In this document: in pieces, positions 1 to 9,124 of the stretch
Numbering within the stretch: position 1 is the stretch's first letter
Layout: the number at the start of each line of letters is the position of its first letter
Assembly: GCA_965367215.1 (NCBI GenBank)
Contig: CBDUIJ010000025.1
Span: forward strand, 1 to 30,914
Length of the DNA stretch: 30,914 nt
Source: Granulosicoccus sp965367215
GTDB taxonomy: Bacteria > Pseudomonadota > Gammaproteobacteria > Granulosicoccales > Granulosicoccaceae
Direction of reading: 5' to 3'
Program-made: the position numbers and the translations under genes
The notes under the pieces: generated by a model
Told to the model about the DNA's origin: nothing
Databases searched by the model: none
The model's input: the letters and a program-made list of their open reading frames with translations, nothing else

Positions 1-42
1 CGTGATTCGTGATTCGTTGCGAACCAGCTTCAGCACAAGTGA

Positions 43-79
43 AGCCGGCAGTTCCTGATCCAGTCAGGGATTGCCGGCT
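43..79. terminator. Nested inverted repeat downstream of the SLC13 permease
   Basis: Outer arms AGCCGGCA (43-50) and TGCCGGCT (72-79) are perfectly complementary. They enclose a second perfect stem, CCTGA/TCAGG, around a five-base loop. It lies about 100 bp past the stop of the minus-strand permease gene, so it may end that transcript. There is no clear T-run on the minus-strand side; on the plus side it is followed by a short TTTT. It could equally terminate a gene to the left of the window. Confidence 0.4.
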
Positions 80-180
80 CGCTGTTTTCCGCATTTCTGA
101 TAGTGGCTGAGAGATCAGAACTGACAGCTAACAACCAGAATGCCAACCGCCCCCTGACACGTACAACACGACACTCAGCT

Positions 181-1965
181 TCAGCCCGACAAGGGCCACG
201 CCCACAGAATGGTCGGCACACTGATGACGGTGATCAGGATTTCCAACGGCAATCCCATGCGCCAGTAATCGCTGAACTTGTAACCACCGGGCCCCATCAC
301 CAGGGTATTGCACTGATGCCCGATAGGCGTCAGGAATGCGCAGGACGCACCCACGGCAACCGCCATCAGGAAAGGGTCAGCGTTCACCCCCAGTGTCTTG
401 GCCATGGCAATCCCCAGCGGCGCCATGACCAGTGCCGTAGCTGCATTGTTGATGACATCCGACAGCAGCATCGTGACAACCAGCAGCAGCGTCAGTATCA
501 AGGGAACCGACAGACCTTCGGTAATCTGTATGAGCCCATCGGCAACCAACTGGGTCGTGCCCGATGTGGTCAGTGCATTGCCCACAGGAATCATGGCAGC
601 CAGCAGGACGATGACAGGCCAGTCGATGTCATCGTAGATCTGACGCGTGGAGAGAATTCCGGTCAGCACATAGGCCCCTACCGCCAGAATGAAGGCAATC
701 GGCAATGTCACAACACCGGCTATGCCCAGGATGATGGCCAGTGCAAAGATGCCGCTGGCCAGAGCGATCTTGCGAGTACGGTTCAGATTGATCGGTCGGC
801 GCATCAATGGCCACAATCCGAGACTGCCGAACTGCTGATCAACCGACTCGCTGTCACCGTGCAGCAGCAACACATCACCGGCTCGGAATATCTGTTGGCG
901 CAAGCGCTGTGTGACCGGCCGCCCTTGCCGCGCCAGACCCACCAGCGCCAGCGTCCGCCCGGTTTGTCGACGAATGAATTCCACGCCCCGTCCAATCAGG
1001 GGCGAGTCATTTCGAACGACCCCTTCTGCCATGATTTCGTTATCCGGGCTTGGCTGTATGAACGTCGGCGTAGCCGTGCTGCGAAGCTCCAGCCCGTGCC
1101 GGTCGAGAAAGGCCTTCAGATCGTTCGAGCGGGCTCGCAATATCAGAATATCCTCTTCGGCAATCTGATAACCGGCACGCACGGCACGTGCGAAACGACG
1201 TTTTCCGGCAACGCCGATGACCTCCACATTGTCCTCATCCAGACCATCCACCTCTCCCAGCGTCTTGCCCAGCAAGGATGAGCTGGCCGGCACCAGTGCC
1301 TCGGTAAGATAGACACCGGCAGCCAACGCACTGGCATCTTCCTTGAATTCGATCCGCGCTCGCGGTATGAGCCGCCAGCCCAGCAACGTGATGAATGCAA
1401 ACCCGACAATGGCTACCGGTAGCCCGACCGGCGCAAAATCGAACATGCTGAAAGGCTCACCGGCCTCCTGAGCACGAATACTGGCGACGATGATGTTCGG
1501 CGGCGTACCGATCAGCGTCATCATGCCGCCCAGCAGACTGCCGAAGGCCAGCGGCATCAGAATCAGCGCCGGAGAACGCTTGCGTTCCTGCGCGGTAGAC
1601 ATGGCAATGGGCAGCATCAGGGCGAGTGCGCCAACGTTGTTCATGAAGGCGGAGGCCACCGTCACGACACCCGTCAATGCAGCGATGTGCATGATCGGGG
1701 TTTCAGTCAGATGACTGATCCGGCTGGCCACCTCATCCACCACACCGGCGTTACGCAGTGCGCTACTGATGATCAGCACGGCGGCCACCGTCACCACCGC
1801 CGGGTGGCCGAAGCCTTCAAACGCCTCGTCAGGCGACACGATGCCAGCCACGACCGAGGCCATCAGAGCGAACATGGCAATCAGATCGTAACGCCAGCGG
1901 CCCCAGACGAAGGCGAGGAGCGTTACCAGCAGAATGCCACTGATCAGAAGTTGCTGACTGCTCAT
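181..1965 (-). CDS. SLC13/DASS-family permease with two TrkA-C (RCK_C) domains
   Basis: This 594-residue inner-membrane transporter has the layout of the bacterial SLC13 (divalent anion:Na+ symporter) branch that carries RCK_C domains in its middle. A hydrophobic N-terminal half (about residues 1-205) is followed by two soluble TrkA-C-like domains (about 215-300 and 310-390) and a second hydrophobic half. Family marks seen are the PNIIVAS stretch in the first half and TPIGHQCNTLVMGPGGY near the C-terminus, matching the ion/substrate signature of the family. Related proteins move sulfate, citrate or other dicarboxylates; the substrate cannot be read from sequence. The start is an ATG at 1965 with an AAAGAG upstream. 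The gene is divergent from the M14-family gene at 2075 across about 110 bp. Confidence 0.9.
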   Translation of the reverse strand: MSSQQLLISGILLVTLLAFVWGRWRYDLIAMFALMASVVAGIVSPDEAFEGFGHPAVVTVAAVLIISSALRNAGVVDEVASRISHLTETPIMHIAALTGVVTVASAFMNNVGALALMLPIAMSTAQERKRSPALILMPLAFGSLLGGMMTLIGTPPNIIVASIRAQEAGEPFSMFDFAPVGLPVAIVGFAFITLLGWRLIPRARIEFKEDASALAAGVYLTEALVPASSSLLGKTLGEVDGLDEDNVEVIGVAGKRRFARAVRAGYQIAEEDILILRARSNDLKAFLDRHGLELRSTATPTFIQPSPDNEIMAEGVVRNDSPLIGRGVEFIRRQTGRTLALVGLARQGRPVTQRLRQQIFRAGDVLLLHGDSESVDQQFGSLGLWPLMRRPINLNRTRKIALASGIFALAIILGIAGVVTLPIAFILAVGAYVLTGILSTRQIYDDIDWPVIVLLAAMIPVGNALTTSGTTQLVADGLIQITEGLSVPLILTLLLVVTMLLSDVINNAATALVMAPLGIAMAKTLGVNADPFLMAVAVGASCAFLTPIGHQCNTLVMGPGGYKFSDYWRMGLPLEILITVISVPTILWAWPLSG

Positions 1966-2074
1966 GCGAAGAACTCTTTAGTCAAGAAGGCGGAATAGCA
2001 CAGCTTTTGCATCATTCACTAATCGCGCCGGTTACTTGCGATCTGTTCCATAGAGTAAACCAACTTCTCCCCTC

Positions 2075-3160
2075 ATGATCCAATCAAGCACGAAGCTACA
2101 CACCAGCGAACTCGATGTGGACCTGTCAGACACCCATGTCTTTCCCGGTCCTGCCCTGCTGGGGGTATTGGACACCCATATGACACTCGATCCCTCGCTG
2201 CCTGGCAAGCAGCACGGGCATCTGGTGATCCCTTACTCCGACAGCAAGGGCCTCAATCATCTGCGCCTGCCGGTATGTTCCATTCGCGGCACCAGCCCCG
2301 GCCCGACCATCACACTCATCGGCGGCGTCCACGGTGATGAACATGAAGGCGCTCTGACCTTGCACCGCTTGGCGCAGGAGCTGACACCGGCAGTGGTACA
2401 TGGGTGTCTGCTGATAGTGCCGGCGCTCAACAATGGCGGAATCGCGACGGGCGAGCGCACTTTGCCGATGACCGGGGAGGATCTGGATCTGTGCTTTCCC
2501 GGCAACCGTCATGGCACCCTGGGGGAGCGTCTGGCGCGGGAGGTCTTCGAGCGGCTGATCCAGCCTGCCGAGCTGGTACTGGACCTCAGGTCGGGCGGCC
2601 ATCGCCTGCAGTTTGCCGCCTCGGCAGCCGTGCGCTCTGTGGGTGTCCGAAACTGTAGCGGAGACCCCGCCAGCGAGGCGGCCATGATTGCCTTTGGAGC
2701 TCCCAACAGCGTTCGACTGCCTGCCAGCGCCGGTAGAGGCTGCCTGCAGGCAGCTGTGGAGGCCGCGGGCAAGGCCTATGTGCAAAGCGAGCTGGGTGGT
2801 GGTGGCGGCTGCACCCGACAAGCACTGGAAGTTGCCCGGGTCGGTTGTCAGAATGTTCTTCGATACATGGGTGTCCTGAAAGATGAGGTGCAGTTGCGGG
2901 CGTCGCGCATGCTGGAAGTGCGGGACAGCTCGTTTTTCCTGCATGCACCGGTGGCGGGGCTGCTGGAGCCGTTTGCACAGCCGGGCAATGAAATCTGGCT
3001 CGGTGACACACTGGCCTGCCTGGTGAACCTCGAGCAGGCAGCTGGCGAACCGCATCGTATTGCCGTCCCACGCAACGGTGTGCTGTTGGCACTGCATCAC
3101 GGCGGCCCGGTCCGGGCTGGCGAATTGATCGGCATCCTGGCTGACGAAGTACAACGCTGA
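2075..3160 (+). CDS. Succinylglutamate desuccinylase/aspartoacylase-family (M14, DoeB-like) protein
   Basis: This 361-residue cytosolic protein belongs to the AstE/ASPA zinc deacylase family and most resembles the DoeB branch, which deacetylates N-acetyl-diaminobutyrate in ectoine breakdown. Seen directly: GGVHGDEHEG with the first two zinc ligands (H86, E89), VPALNN (116-120), an ELGGGGG segment and a C-terminal barrel-sandwich-like part. Two hallmark sites differ. The expected DLHSGG, carrying the third zinc ligand, reads DLRSGG (R172). The usual LNLNRxFPG, carrying the substrate-binding arginine, reads LDLCFPG. H176 might substitute as ligand. No doe or ast partner genes are near. Family assignment is firm; activity and substrate are uncertain. 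The ATG at 2075 has no strong ribosome-binding site. Confidence 0.82.
   Translation: MIQSSTKLHTSELDVDLSDTHVFPGPALLGVLDTHMTLDPSLPGKQHGHLVIPYSDSKGLNHLRLPVCSIRGTSPGPTITLIGGVHGDEHEGALTLHRLAQELTPAVVHGCLLIVPALNNGGIATGERTLPMTGEDLDLCFPGNRHGTLGERLAREVFERLIQPAELVLDLRSGGHRLQFAASAAVRSVGVRNCSGDPASEAAMIAFGAPNSVRLPASAGRGCLQAAVEAAGKAYVQSELGGGGGCTRQALEVARVGCQNVLRYMGVLKDEVQLRASRMLEVRDSSFFLHAPVAGLLEPFAQPGNEIWLGDTLACLVNLEQAAGEPHRIAVPRNGVLLALHHGGPVRAGELIGILADEVQR
2399..2415 (+). repeat. Stray copy of the 9-kb array core motif inside the M14 gene
   Basis: CATGGGTGTCTGCTGAT is identical over 17 bases to a unit in the tandem array (9002-9018). It is in coding sequence (His-Gly-Cys-Leu-Leu-Ile), where the protein looks normal for its family. 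It may be chance or a dispersed motif. Confidence 0.4.
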
Positions 3161-3263
3161 CGCCCAGACGGCAAAACACGAATCTGACAGTATCCAACTC
3201 GGAATGACCGTCGCATGAGCACAACGCCTTACACTAGGGCTTCGGCCATCACCAGTGACTTTC

Positions 3264-4130
3264 ATGCCTTCACCCGCGACCCCGCTCTCGTCCCGGAGCG
3301 TCTCGGTCATCATCCCGACCCATAACCGATGCGAGAGCCTGTCAGTCGCCATCGACTCGGTGCTGGAACAGACCCACCCCGTCCATGAACTGTTCGTGGT
3401 CGACGATGGTTCCACCGACGGCACTGCCGATAGCGTGGCGCAACGCTACCCGACGGTGAAGTTGATCTGTCAGGACAACCACGGTGTTTCGCATGCGCGC
3501 AACCGCGCCATCGAACAGGCCAGTGGCGACTGGATTGCCCTGCTCGACTCGGATGATCGCTGGTATCCCGACAAGATAGCTCGTCAGATGGCAGCGATAC
3601 AGGCAGCGCCACAGCTGCGCCTGTGCCACTGCGACGAACACTGGTTGCGCAATGGGAAGCGGGTCAACCCGCGCCACAAGCATCGCAAGCAAGGCGGGGA
3701 TGTCTTCGAGCATTGCCTGCCCTTGTGTTGCATCTCACCCTCAGCGGTGCTGATTCATCGCAGTCTGTTCGATGACGTCGGACTGTTCGACGAATCCTTG
3801 CCGGCCTGTGAAGACTATGACCTGTGGCTGCGTATCTGCGCTCGGGAGCCGGTGTTGTATGTGGACGAGGCTCTGCTGGAAAAGACCGGCGGCCATGCAG
3901 ACCAGCTCTCGCAACGCTACCCGGCAATGGATCAGTATCGCCTGCAGGCATTGGCCAGTCTGCTGCGGGACAACGTTCTGACAACCGTTCAGAGACAACA
4001 GGCACAATCCATGTTCGACCAGAAACTGCAGATATTCTGCAACGGCGCGCGCAAGCGGGGACGCGACGATGCTGTCGATGCCATGCGCAAGCGTTATGAC
4101 GATTTGCTGGATTCAGCGCATATACTCTGA
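3264..4130 (+). CDS. Family 2 glycosyltransferase
   Basis: A GT-A fold glycosyltransferase of 288 residues that transfers sugar from a nucleotide-sugar donor. Visible marks are the opening VSVIIPTHNRCESL, the donor-binding VVDDGSTDGT, and LLDSDDRW, which supplies the DxD-type metal site. A later ED motif (PACEDYDLWLRI) fits the catalytic-base region of GT2 enzymes. No membrane segment is visible, so it is probably cytosolic or peripheral. No polysaccharide or LPS genes flank it, so the acceptor is unknown. The ATG at 3264 is preferred over a GTG nine bases upstream. Confidence 0.88.
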   Translation: MPSPATPLSSRSVSVIIPTHNRCESLSVAIDSVLEQTHPVHELFVVDDGSTDGTADSVAQRYPTVKLICQDNHGVSHARNRAIEQASGDWIALLDSDDRWYPDKIARQMAAIQAAPQLRLCHCDEHWLRNGKRVNPRHKHRKQGGDVFEHCLPLCCISPSAVLIHRSLFDDVGLFDESLPACEDYDLWLRICAREPVLYVDEALLEKTGGHADQLSQRYPAMDQYRLQALASLLRDNVLTTVQRQQAQSMFDQKLQIFCNGARKRGRDDAVDAMRKRYDDLLDSAHIL

Positions 4131-4224
4131 ACCGTCCGCACCAGATACGCACTAAAGACACATTGCGTACGCTCTGCGCACGCATCGCGAACCTCAAAAC
4201 CTCTGCCAACCCGATCTGCCGCCC

Positions 4225-4599
4225 ATGTCTGTTCTTGTATTTCGTCTGCGTAACGTCCCTCAGGAAGAAGCCGACGAGGTGCGCGAGCTACTCAGTGAGC
4301 ATGCAATCGACTGGTACGAGACCACGGCGGGCAACTGGGGCATTGCCATGCCCGGCCTCTGGGTCAATGACGAGGCGGAACTGCCCCGTGCACGCGAGCT
4401 GATCAATACCTATCAACGCGAACGCAGCGAAACGCAGCGCCGCAACCATGAACTGGGAAAGCTGAGCGGCGACGAAATCACGCTGATGCAACGAATCGCG
4501 GAGCAACCATTGAAGGTCGCTGGCATCGTTCTGTTCTGCCTGTTCATACTCTACATTTCCATCAACCCGTTTCTGCGGTTGATCGGCTACGGCCTGTAA
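4225..4599 (+). CDS. DUF6164-family small membrane protein
   Basis: A protein of 124 residues. The N-terminal part (VLVFRLRNVPQEEADEVREL...WYETTAGNWGIAMPGLW) matches the DUF6164 pattern as I know it from gammaproteobacteria, a small soluble domain resembling a ferredoxin-like fold. A single C-terminal transmembrane helix follows (about residues 97-115, VAGIVLFCLFILYISI), with the soluble part probably cytoplasmic. The function of the family is unknown. It sits alone 95 bp after the glycosyltransferase and may share its transcript. Confidence 0.8.
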   Translation: MSVLVFRLRNVPQEEADEVRELLSEHAIDWYETTAGNWGIAMPGLWVNDEAELPRARELINTYQRERSETQRRNHELGKLSGDEITLMQRIAEQPLKVAGIVLFCLFILYISINPFLRLIGYGL

Positions 4600-5022
4600 A
4601 CAGGCCTCCTTCGGCTCATTGCCTCCCCGGCAATGAAGGCCTGGCGAGCACGCCCATATAACCTCTCGGACACGCCCTTTCGGGCCTGTAACACTGCCCG
4701 ACGGAACGTTTCTGACAGAGGTGGCCGGGCTCTCCATAGCCCCGCACCATAGCGCTCAGGATGGATCGGCGCACATCCAGACAGGTTGTTGTCCTGCGCT
4801 CATGAGCTCGAACGAGCCGACTCTGATGGCATGAGCACACGACTTTTCAGTTTCGATTCAGCTTTCGTCAATAGTCTGGCCCCGCTTCTGCAAACCGTGG
4901 CTGACAGTTTCATCAGCTCGGAAGCAGCTCTGACCGAACAGCCTGGCCAGAGACAAGGATGAAGCAGTGACGACAAGAAAGACCCTGCTCGTTATCAAGA
5001 AAGTCCATCAAACAACACAAGA
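4600..5022. other. Gene-free 420-bp stretch with several inverted repeats
   Basis: No convincing protein-coding frame is present. Several perfect inverted repeats are: CATTGCC/GGCAATG (4617-4623 with 4629-4635); GCCC-TTTC-GGGC just after 4672, enclosed by ACCTCT/AGAGGT (4661-4666 with 4717-4722); and AGCGC/GCGCT (4751-4755 with 4796-4800) enclosing GGATG/CATCC and CAGG/CCTG. The first hairpin may terminate the DUF6164 transcript, although it lacks a T-run. The rest could be the leader of the GH16 gene or a small RNA. I checked it by eye against tmRNA, 4.5S, RNase P, 6S and common riboswitch consensus parts and found no match I would defend. Confidence 0.35.
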
Positions 5023-6477
5023 ATGCTCATGCGAATCCTGTCCCTGGCACTGCTTCTTCTTGGAGCCTTCTGCATCCCGGCTCATGCTGACAGTCAACGT
5101 CCCTCGACGGTTGGCAATGTCCAGGCGGGTACCGTGTCCTCAACCGCCATTCGTCTCAGCTGGAACACCCCTTACGACAATGTCGGTGTCGACGGATTCA
5201 ACATCTATCGCAATGGCCATTACTACAACACCATCTTCAACGCGACCAACTACATAGATACCAATCTGTCACCAGGCACCCGTTACGAATACTCCCTGGT
5301 CGCCTTCGACAAGGCCAGAAACTACTCGACTCTCTCGGCTCGCGCGGCAGCCACGACCAACAGTTCCGGTGGCAACAGCAATGCCACCACGGGTGCGGCC
5401 CCCCCGGTGAGTGCACCAGCACCCAGCAACGGCACACCTGCCGCGCCTGCCAACCTGCGTGCGGATGCTCTGGGCTCGGACAGCATCAAATTGCTGTGGA
5501 ATGCCCCGGGTGGCAGCATCAGCGGATATAACATCTATCGTGACGGGAGCTACCACAAGACCATCAGGGGTCGCACCGATTACACGGCCTCATCTCTGAG
5601 TCAAGGTCGTGAATATCGCTGGCATGTGGTTGCCTTCAATGGCCAACGATATTCACTCAAGTCGAACGAGGTGCGCGCCAGCACAGAGGGCGCAACGGCG
5701 GTGGCCACAGCAGCGGCTGTCATGGCTGACGATGCCCCGGGTGTTCCTGATGGCTACCGGATGGTTTTCAACGACGAGTTTCGTGGCGGCTCACTGGACA
5801 GTGCCAAATGGACGAGCCGCTATCGCTGGGGACCTCTGCGTACCATCAACAATGAACAGCAATACTATATCGATGCCCAGAATGATCCTGACTTCGGCCA
5901 CTCGCCTTTCGAATTCGATGGCGAGAACCTCACCATCAGCGCCATCCGAACACCCAGTCACCTGAAGAGCAAGGCCAACAACAAGAATTACCTGTCCGGC
6001 ACGATGACGACCTTCGGCAAATTCAAGATGCGCTACGGCTATGTCGAAATGCGCGCCCGCCTGCCCAAAGGCAAGGGCCTGTGGCCTGCCTTCTGGTTGT
6101 TGCACAACCAGGAAAGCGGAATCCGTCCCGAGATCGATGTCGTCGAGATGCTCGGAGATCGGCCAGCAGTCGTGTACCAGACTTACCATCATTACAACAA
6201 CCAGAGCCTGCGATCCACCCCAACGTACGAAGTCTGGGAAACGGATTTCTCCGCAGGCTTTCACACCTACGGCATGCAATGGGAGCCGGGACGCATCACC
6301 TGGTACGTCGATGGCGAGCCACGCAACTCCTTCGCCAACAACAACGTCGCCTCCGAGGACATGTACCTGCTCGTCAATCTGGCAATCGGCGGCGCCTGGG
6401 CTGGCAACCCGAACAGCAGCACGCCGTTTCCCGCCAACCTCACGATCGACTATATTCGAGCCTACACAAAAGACTGA
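5023..6477 (+). CDS. Secreted GH16 endo-beta-glucanase (laminarinase-like) with two FN3 domains
   Basis: A 484-residue exported enzyme. The order is a signal peptide (MRILSLALLLLGAFCIPAHA, cut near residue 22), an FN3 module (about 26-112), a Ser/Asn/Pro-rich linker (113-140), a second FN3 module (about 140-221) and a GH16 catalytic domain (about 245-484). The catalytic motif is EIDVVE at 370-375 (nucleophile E370, acid/base E375), preceded by WPAFWLL. This is the beta-bulge form typical of laminarinase-type beta-1,3(4)-glucanases, so it probably cuts algal or fungal beta-glucan outside the cell. Agarase or carrageenase specificity cannot be excluded. Starts at 5023 and 5029 are both possible. 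No TonB/SusD-like polysaccharide locus surrounds it. Confidence 0.92.
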   Translation: MLMRILSLALLLLGAFCIPAHADSQRPSTVGNVQAGTVSSTAIRLSWNTPYDNVGVDGFNIYRNGHYYNTIFNATNYIDTNLSPGTRYEYSLVAFDKARNYSTLSARAAATTNSSGGNSNATTGAAPPVSAPAPSNGTPAAPANLRADALGSDSIKLLWNAPGGSISGYNIYRDGSYHKTIRGRTDYTASSLSQGREYRWHVVAFNGQRYSLKSNEVRASTEGATAVATAAAVMADDAPGVPDGYRMVFNDEFRGGSLDSAKWTSRYRWGPLRTINNEQQYYIDAQNDPDFGHSPFEFDGENLTISAIRTPSHLKSKANNKNYLSGTMTTFGKFKMRYGYVEMRARLPKGKGLWPAFWLLHNQESGIRPEIDVVEMLGDRPAVVYQTYHHYNNQSLRSTPTYEVWETDFSAGFHTYGMQWEPGRITWYVDGEPRNSFANNNVASEDMYLLVNLAIGGAWAGNPNSSTPFPANLTIDYIRAYTKD

Positions 6478-6489
6478 GCGATAGCAGTC

Positions 6490-6526
6490 CTGAAGCACCA
6501 GAGACAAAGGGCGCTGGTGTCTTCAG
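6490..6526 (+). terminator. Hairpin downstream of the GH16 gene
   Basis: CTGAAG-CACCAG (6490-6501) pairs with CTGGTG-T-CTTCAG (6514-6526), with one bulged base and a 12-base loop, 12 bp past the GH16 stop. No T-run follows, so it is either a weak terminator or a 3-prime stabilising hairpin. Confidence 0.45.
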
Positions 6527-6634
6527 AGATCCTTAGCCGTGCAAGTAGACAAGGCACGATACTTCTGATCTGTGACATCGATTCAGAAGTTAAGGTACGG
6601 TAACGCTACACTGCAAAGAAAAAAGACCCTCAAC

Positions 6635-8182
6635 ATGTCGTTGCTGCCTTTGCGCCTGTCCACCAGATTGCCGGATTCCGACCCAGCCCCCATGGTGGCG
6701 CCTGCGCTTCCTGTTCTGCAGAACCGTCCGGCTCGACTGATCCTCGGGCTCTGCGCAGCCTTGCTGCTGGCCAGTTGCCAGACTGCGCGTCAGCCGGAAT
6801 TCCGGCCCGAGTCATCGGCCGAGCGACTCGATACCGATACCAGCGGCTTGTCAGACTTCGACGCCCTTGCCCGCAATGCCAGGCCAGCCGGTCCGCCGGC
6901 TCCCATGCTTGCCTGGACGGACAGCATCCACCCTCTCTACCTGCAGGCCCGCTCGCTGGTAGAGCGCGAACTGAATGCCGATCTGCGCAATATCCAGCTG
7001 CTGTTGGTGGCTGACGCGCCGATCAATGCCGAAGTCACGCGGGAGACTCGTCGACTGGTGAATGAGCAGTTCGGTACATCCACCTTCGCAGACCAGTTCC
7101 TCAGCCGCGTCATGGATGCCCAGTCAGGCACCTACGCTGCCTTGTTCACGGCCAGATTGCAGGCTGTCATGGTGAGTCGCAGCATGCTCGCCAGCTACGA
7201 GCAATCCTTGCCGCCGGACCCTCGGATTCGTCATGCCGCCCTGCTGACGCTACTGATCCATGAACTGGTGCATGCCGCTGATGACCAGCGCTACCGCATT
7301 CATGAAAATCGGGCTCTCAATTTCAGGGCGTCCTTCGCTCAGTCGGCCACCTTTGAAGGCCACGCCCAGTGGGTCACACGCCAGATCTGTGCGTACAGCG
7401 ATTGCCTGCAAGGGCTGGAAGCACTGGACAACTTCATGTTCAGCCGTGTCGAACAGTCGAATCAGCTGACCCAGCCGGTCGAGGCCATCAGTCGCAATGT
7501 GCTCGAATATTCCTACGTGGAGGGCGAACGCTTCATCCAGAAGCTGGCCGAGCGCGATGGCGGTGATCGACTGATTGATGCGTTACTGAGCCAGCCGCCC
7601 TACGATCCCATACAGATTCTTGCACCCGAGACTTATCCCGACTTGTTACGCGAACGTCGCAACAGCCGCCTGATACGAGCCAGTCTCGATGTCGATCACC
7701 CCTGGGTCAGGGGTCAGTGGATCGGGGTCGAGACATCCCCTCTGAAGGGCGTCAACCTGCGCGCAGACCCATCCCGTCGACAGGCCGCAGTGGATGGCTT
7801 CACACGGCTCATCGAAGGCATGGTGGCCATGCAGCTGTATGACCGTGGACACCCCGACACCAGTCCGATGGAAGTCACACTGCTGCAGGCAGAGTCCGCC
7901 AATACAGCACGCCTGTTTGCCCGCACGCTGCATGAGAACAGCCAGCTGGCCGAGACCTATGTCGAGGAGGAACCGCTGCGCATCAACACGGGTGCCGGCA
8001 ATGTGCAATCGCAAATGAGCATGCACGTCTTTCGTACCACGGTTGACGGCAATCGCCCATTTCGCACAACCATTGGCGTTTCGGGCAATTACGTCGTTCA
8101 GATAGCCGGCGTGGCAGATCGCGCAGAGCCTCTGGACGACTACGCCATTCGAGTCCTTCTGAACCTCCAGCTACCACGCTGA
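6635..8182 (+). CDS. Predicted lipoprotein with an HExxH zinc-metalloprotease signature
   Basis: I do not recognise a named family. From the ATG at 6635 the protein has 515 residues. A hydrophobic stretch ends in the lipobox LLLASC, with the lipidated Cys near residue 48; starting at the ATG at 6692 gives a more normal 29-residue signal. HELVHAADD places H209, E210 and H213 (numbered from 6635), and FEGHAQW supplies a Glu at 241, 28 residues after the second His. This is the spacing of HExxH...E (gluzincin-type) zinc sites. A membrane-anchored periplasmic peptidase is therefore likely, though substrate and activity are inferred. The C-terminal third (from about residue 390) is rich in beta-like strands and has no motif I know. 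It converges on the HNH gene with a 16-bp gap. Confidence 0.7.
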   Translation: MSLLPLRLSTRLPDSDPAPMVAPALPVLQNRPARLILGLCAALLLASCQTARQPEFRPESSAERLDTDTSGLSDFDALARNARPAGPPAPMLAWTDSIHPLYLQARSLVERELNADLRNIQLLLVADAPINAEVTRETRRLVNEQFGTSTFADQFLSRVMDAQSGTYAALFTARLQAVMVSRSMLASYEQSLPPDPRIRHAALLTLLIHELVHAADDQRYRIHENRALNFRASFAQSATFEGHAQWVTRQICAYSDCLQGLEALDNFMFSRVEQSNQLTQPVEAISRNVLEYSYVEGERFIQKLAERDGGDRLIDALLSQPPYDPIQILAPETYPDLLRERRNSRLIRASLDVDHPWVRGQWIGVETSPLKGVNLRADPSRRQAAVDGFTRLIEGMVAMQLYDRGHPDTSPMEVTLLQAESANTARLFARTLHENSQLAETYVEEEPLRINTGAGNVQSQMSMHVFRTTVDGNRPFRTTIGVSGNYVVQIAGVADRAEPLDDYAIRVLLNLQLPR

Positions 8183-8198
8183 TCGCACGTTGTGGCTG

Positions 8199-8801
8199 TC
8201 AGGTCCGACGTCGCTGACCTGTGCGCGCCAGCCGCGGCTCTGCGTCACTGGCGAAGGCGCTGGCGTTGACCGAGAATCTGGCTTTGAGAAACTCCATCTG
8301 ATCGGCCAGCACGTCCCTGTTGGACAGATAGAAGTACTCGTGCCGATTCGGGGCAAAGGGTACTGCCAGCAACTGCATATTGGCCTGCTCGGGCGTCAGA
8401 TCACCTTTTCGATTATTGCAGCGACGGCAAGCCGTGACGCAATTGGTCCACAGATCCCTGCCGCCTTTGGACCTGGGTATGACGTGATCTCTGGACAGAT
8501 CTCTGGCAGGAAACTCGACTCCACAGTACATGCACATCATCTGATCGCGGGCAAACAGCAAGCCGTTGCTCAAAGCCGGCGTGAACTGATGATTATCTAC
8601 CTTGCCATCGCAGGCAATGATGCTGGGTAGCTCGAGACTCGAACGAATTCCGGACTTGTTATACCCCCCTCGTACGGTGTGAATGGTCGCTCCGATACTC
8701 CAGATAACCTGTTCCTTTACGAGCAATGTGGCAGTTTCCTGCCAGCTGAGCCAGGCAATGGGAGTACCGGCCTTGTTCAGGCGCAGTACTTTGCTGTTCA
8801 T
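8199..8801 (-). CDS. Small HNH endonuclease
   Basis: A 200-residue protein of the common chromosomal HNH family. The zinc knuckle is C90xxC93 and C125xxC128. The HNH core has D105-H106 (SRDHVIPRSKGG), N120 in DLWTNCV and the CNNRKG end. The N-terminal 80 residues, beginning VLRLNKAGTPIAWLSW, are typical of this family, which is not linked to restriction or a phage here. Its cellular role is unknown. The ATG at 8801 matches the family's usual N-terminus. A perfect AGGAGG lies 23 bases upstream, farther than usual, with no ATG, GTG or TTG at ideal spacing. The frame stays open through the repeat array up to 9128, but that extension is low-complexity repeat translation and is rejected as coding. 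Confidence 0.85.
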   Translation of the reverse strand: MNSKVLRLNKAGTPIAWLSWQETATLLVKEQVIWSIGATIHTVRGGYNKSGIRSSLELPSIIACDGKVDNHQFTPALSNGLLFARDQMMCMYCGVEFPARDLSRDHVIPRSKGGRDLWTNCVTACRRCNNRKGDLTPEQANMQLLAVPFAPNRHEYFYLSNRDVLADQMEFLKARFSVNASAFASDAEPRLARTGQRRRT

Positions 8802-8964
8802 CGTCAGTTCGTCGTGGATGTCGTCCTCCTGTTCATCTTTGTATACCACAATCGTTGTGAAGAGGCGATGACTGACTACCCTGTATCGTCGTGCATCGGC
8901 TGCCTTTTGCGGGGATGAAGTGCGGTACCTGGTGGTCGTCGGGCGAGCCTGGCGATGGTCTGGA

Positions 8965-9118
8965 TGTGGGTGTCTGCTGAAGGTATGCGCCCGGGATTTT
9001 CCATGGGTGTCTGCTGATCGCGGCGTCGAGATTGTTTGTGGGTGTCTGCTGATCTGCGTGTCGAGATTTTTGTGGGTGTCTGCTGATGCGCGCGTCGAGA
9101 TTGTTTGTGGGTGTCTGC
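8965..9118 (+). repeat. Tandem array of five ~34-38 bp repeats
   Basis: The core TGTGGGTGTCTGCTGAT or a close variant begins at about 8965, 9002, 9037, 9071 and 9106, a period of 34-38 bp. The in-between sequence is also repeated: units 2, 3 and 4 share GTCGAGATT(G)TTT. Unit 1 is the most diverged and unit 5 is cut after the core. The array fills the gap between the stop of the ABC exporter gene (7 bp away) and the upstream region of the HNH gene. The similar intervening sequences and short core argue against CRISPR. Function unknown. Confidence 0.85.
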
Positions 9119-9124
9119 CAGGAA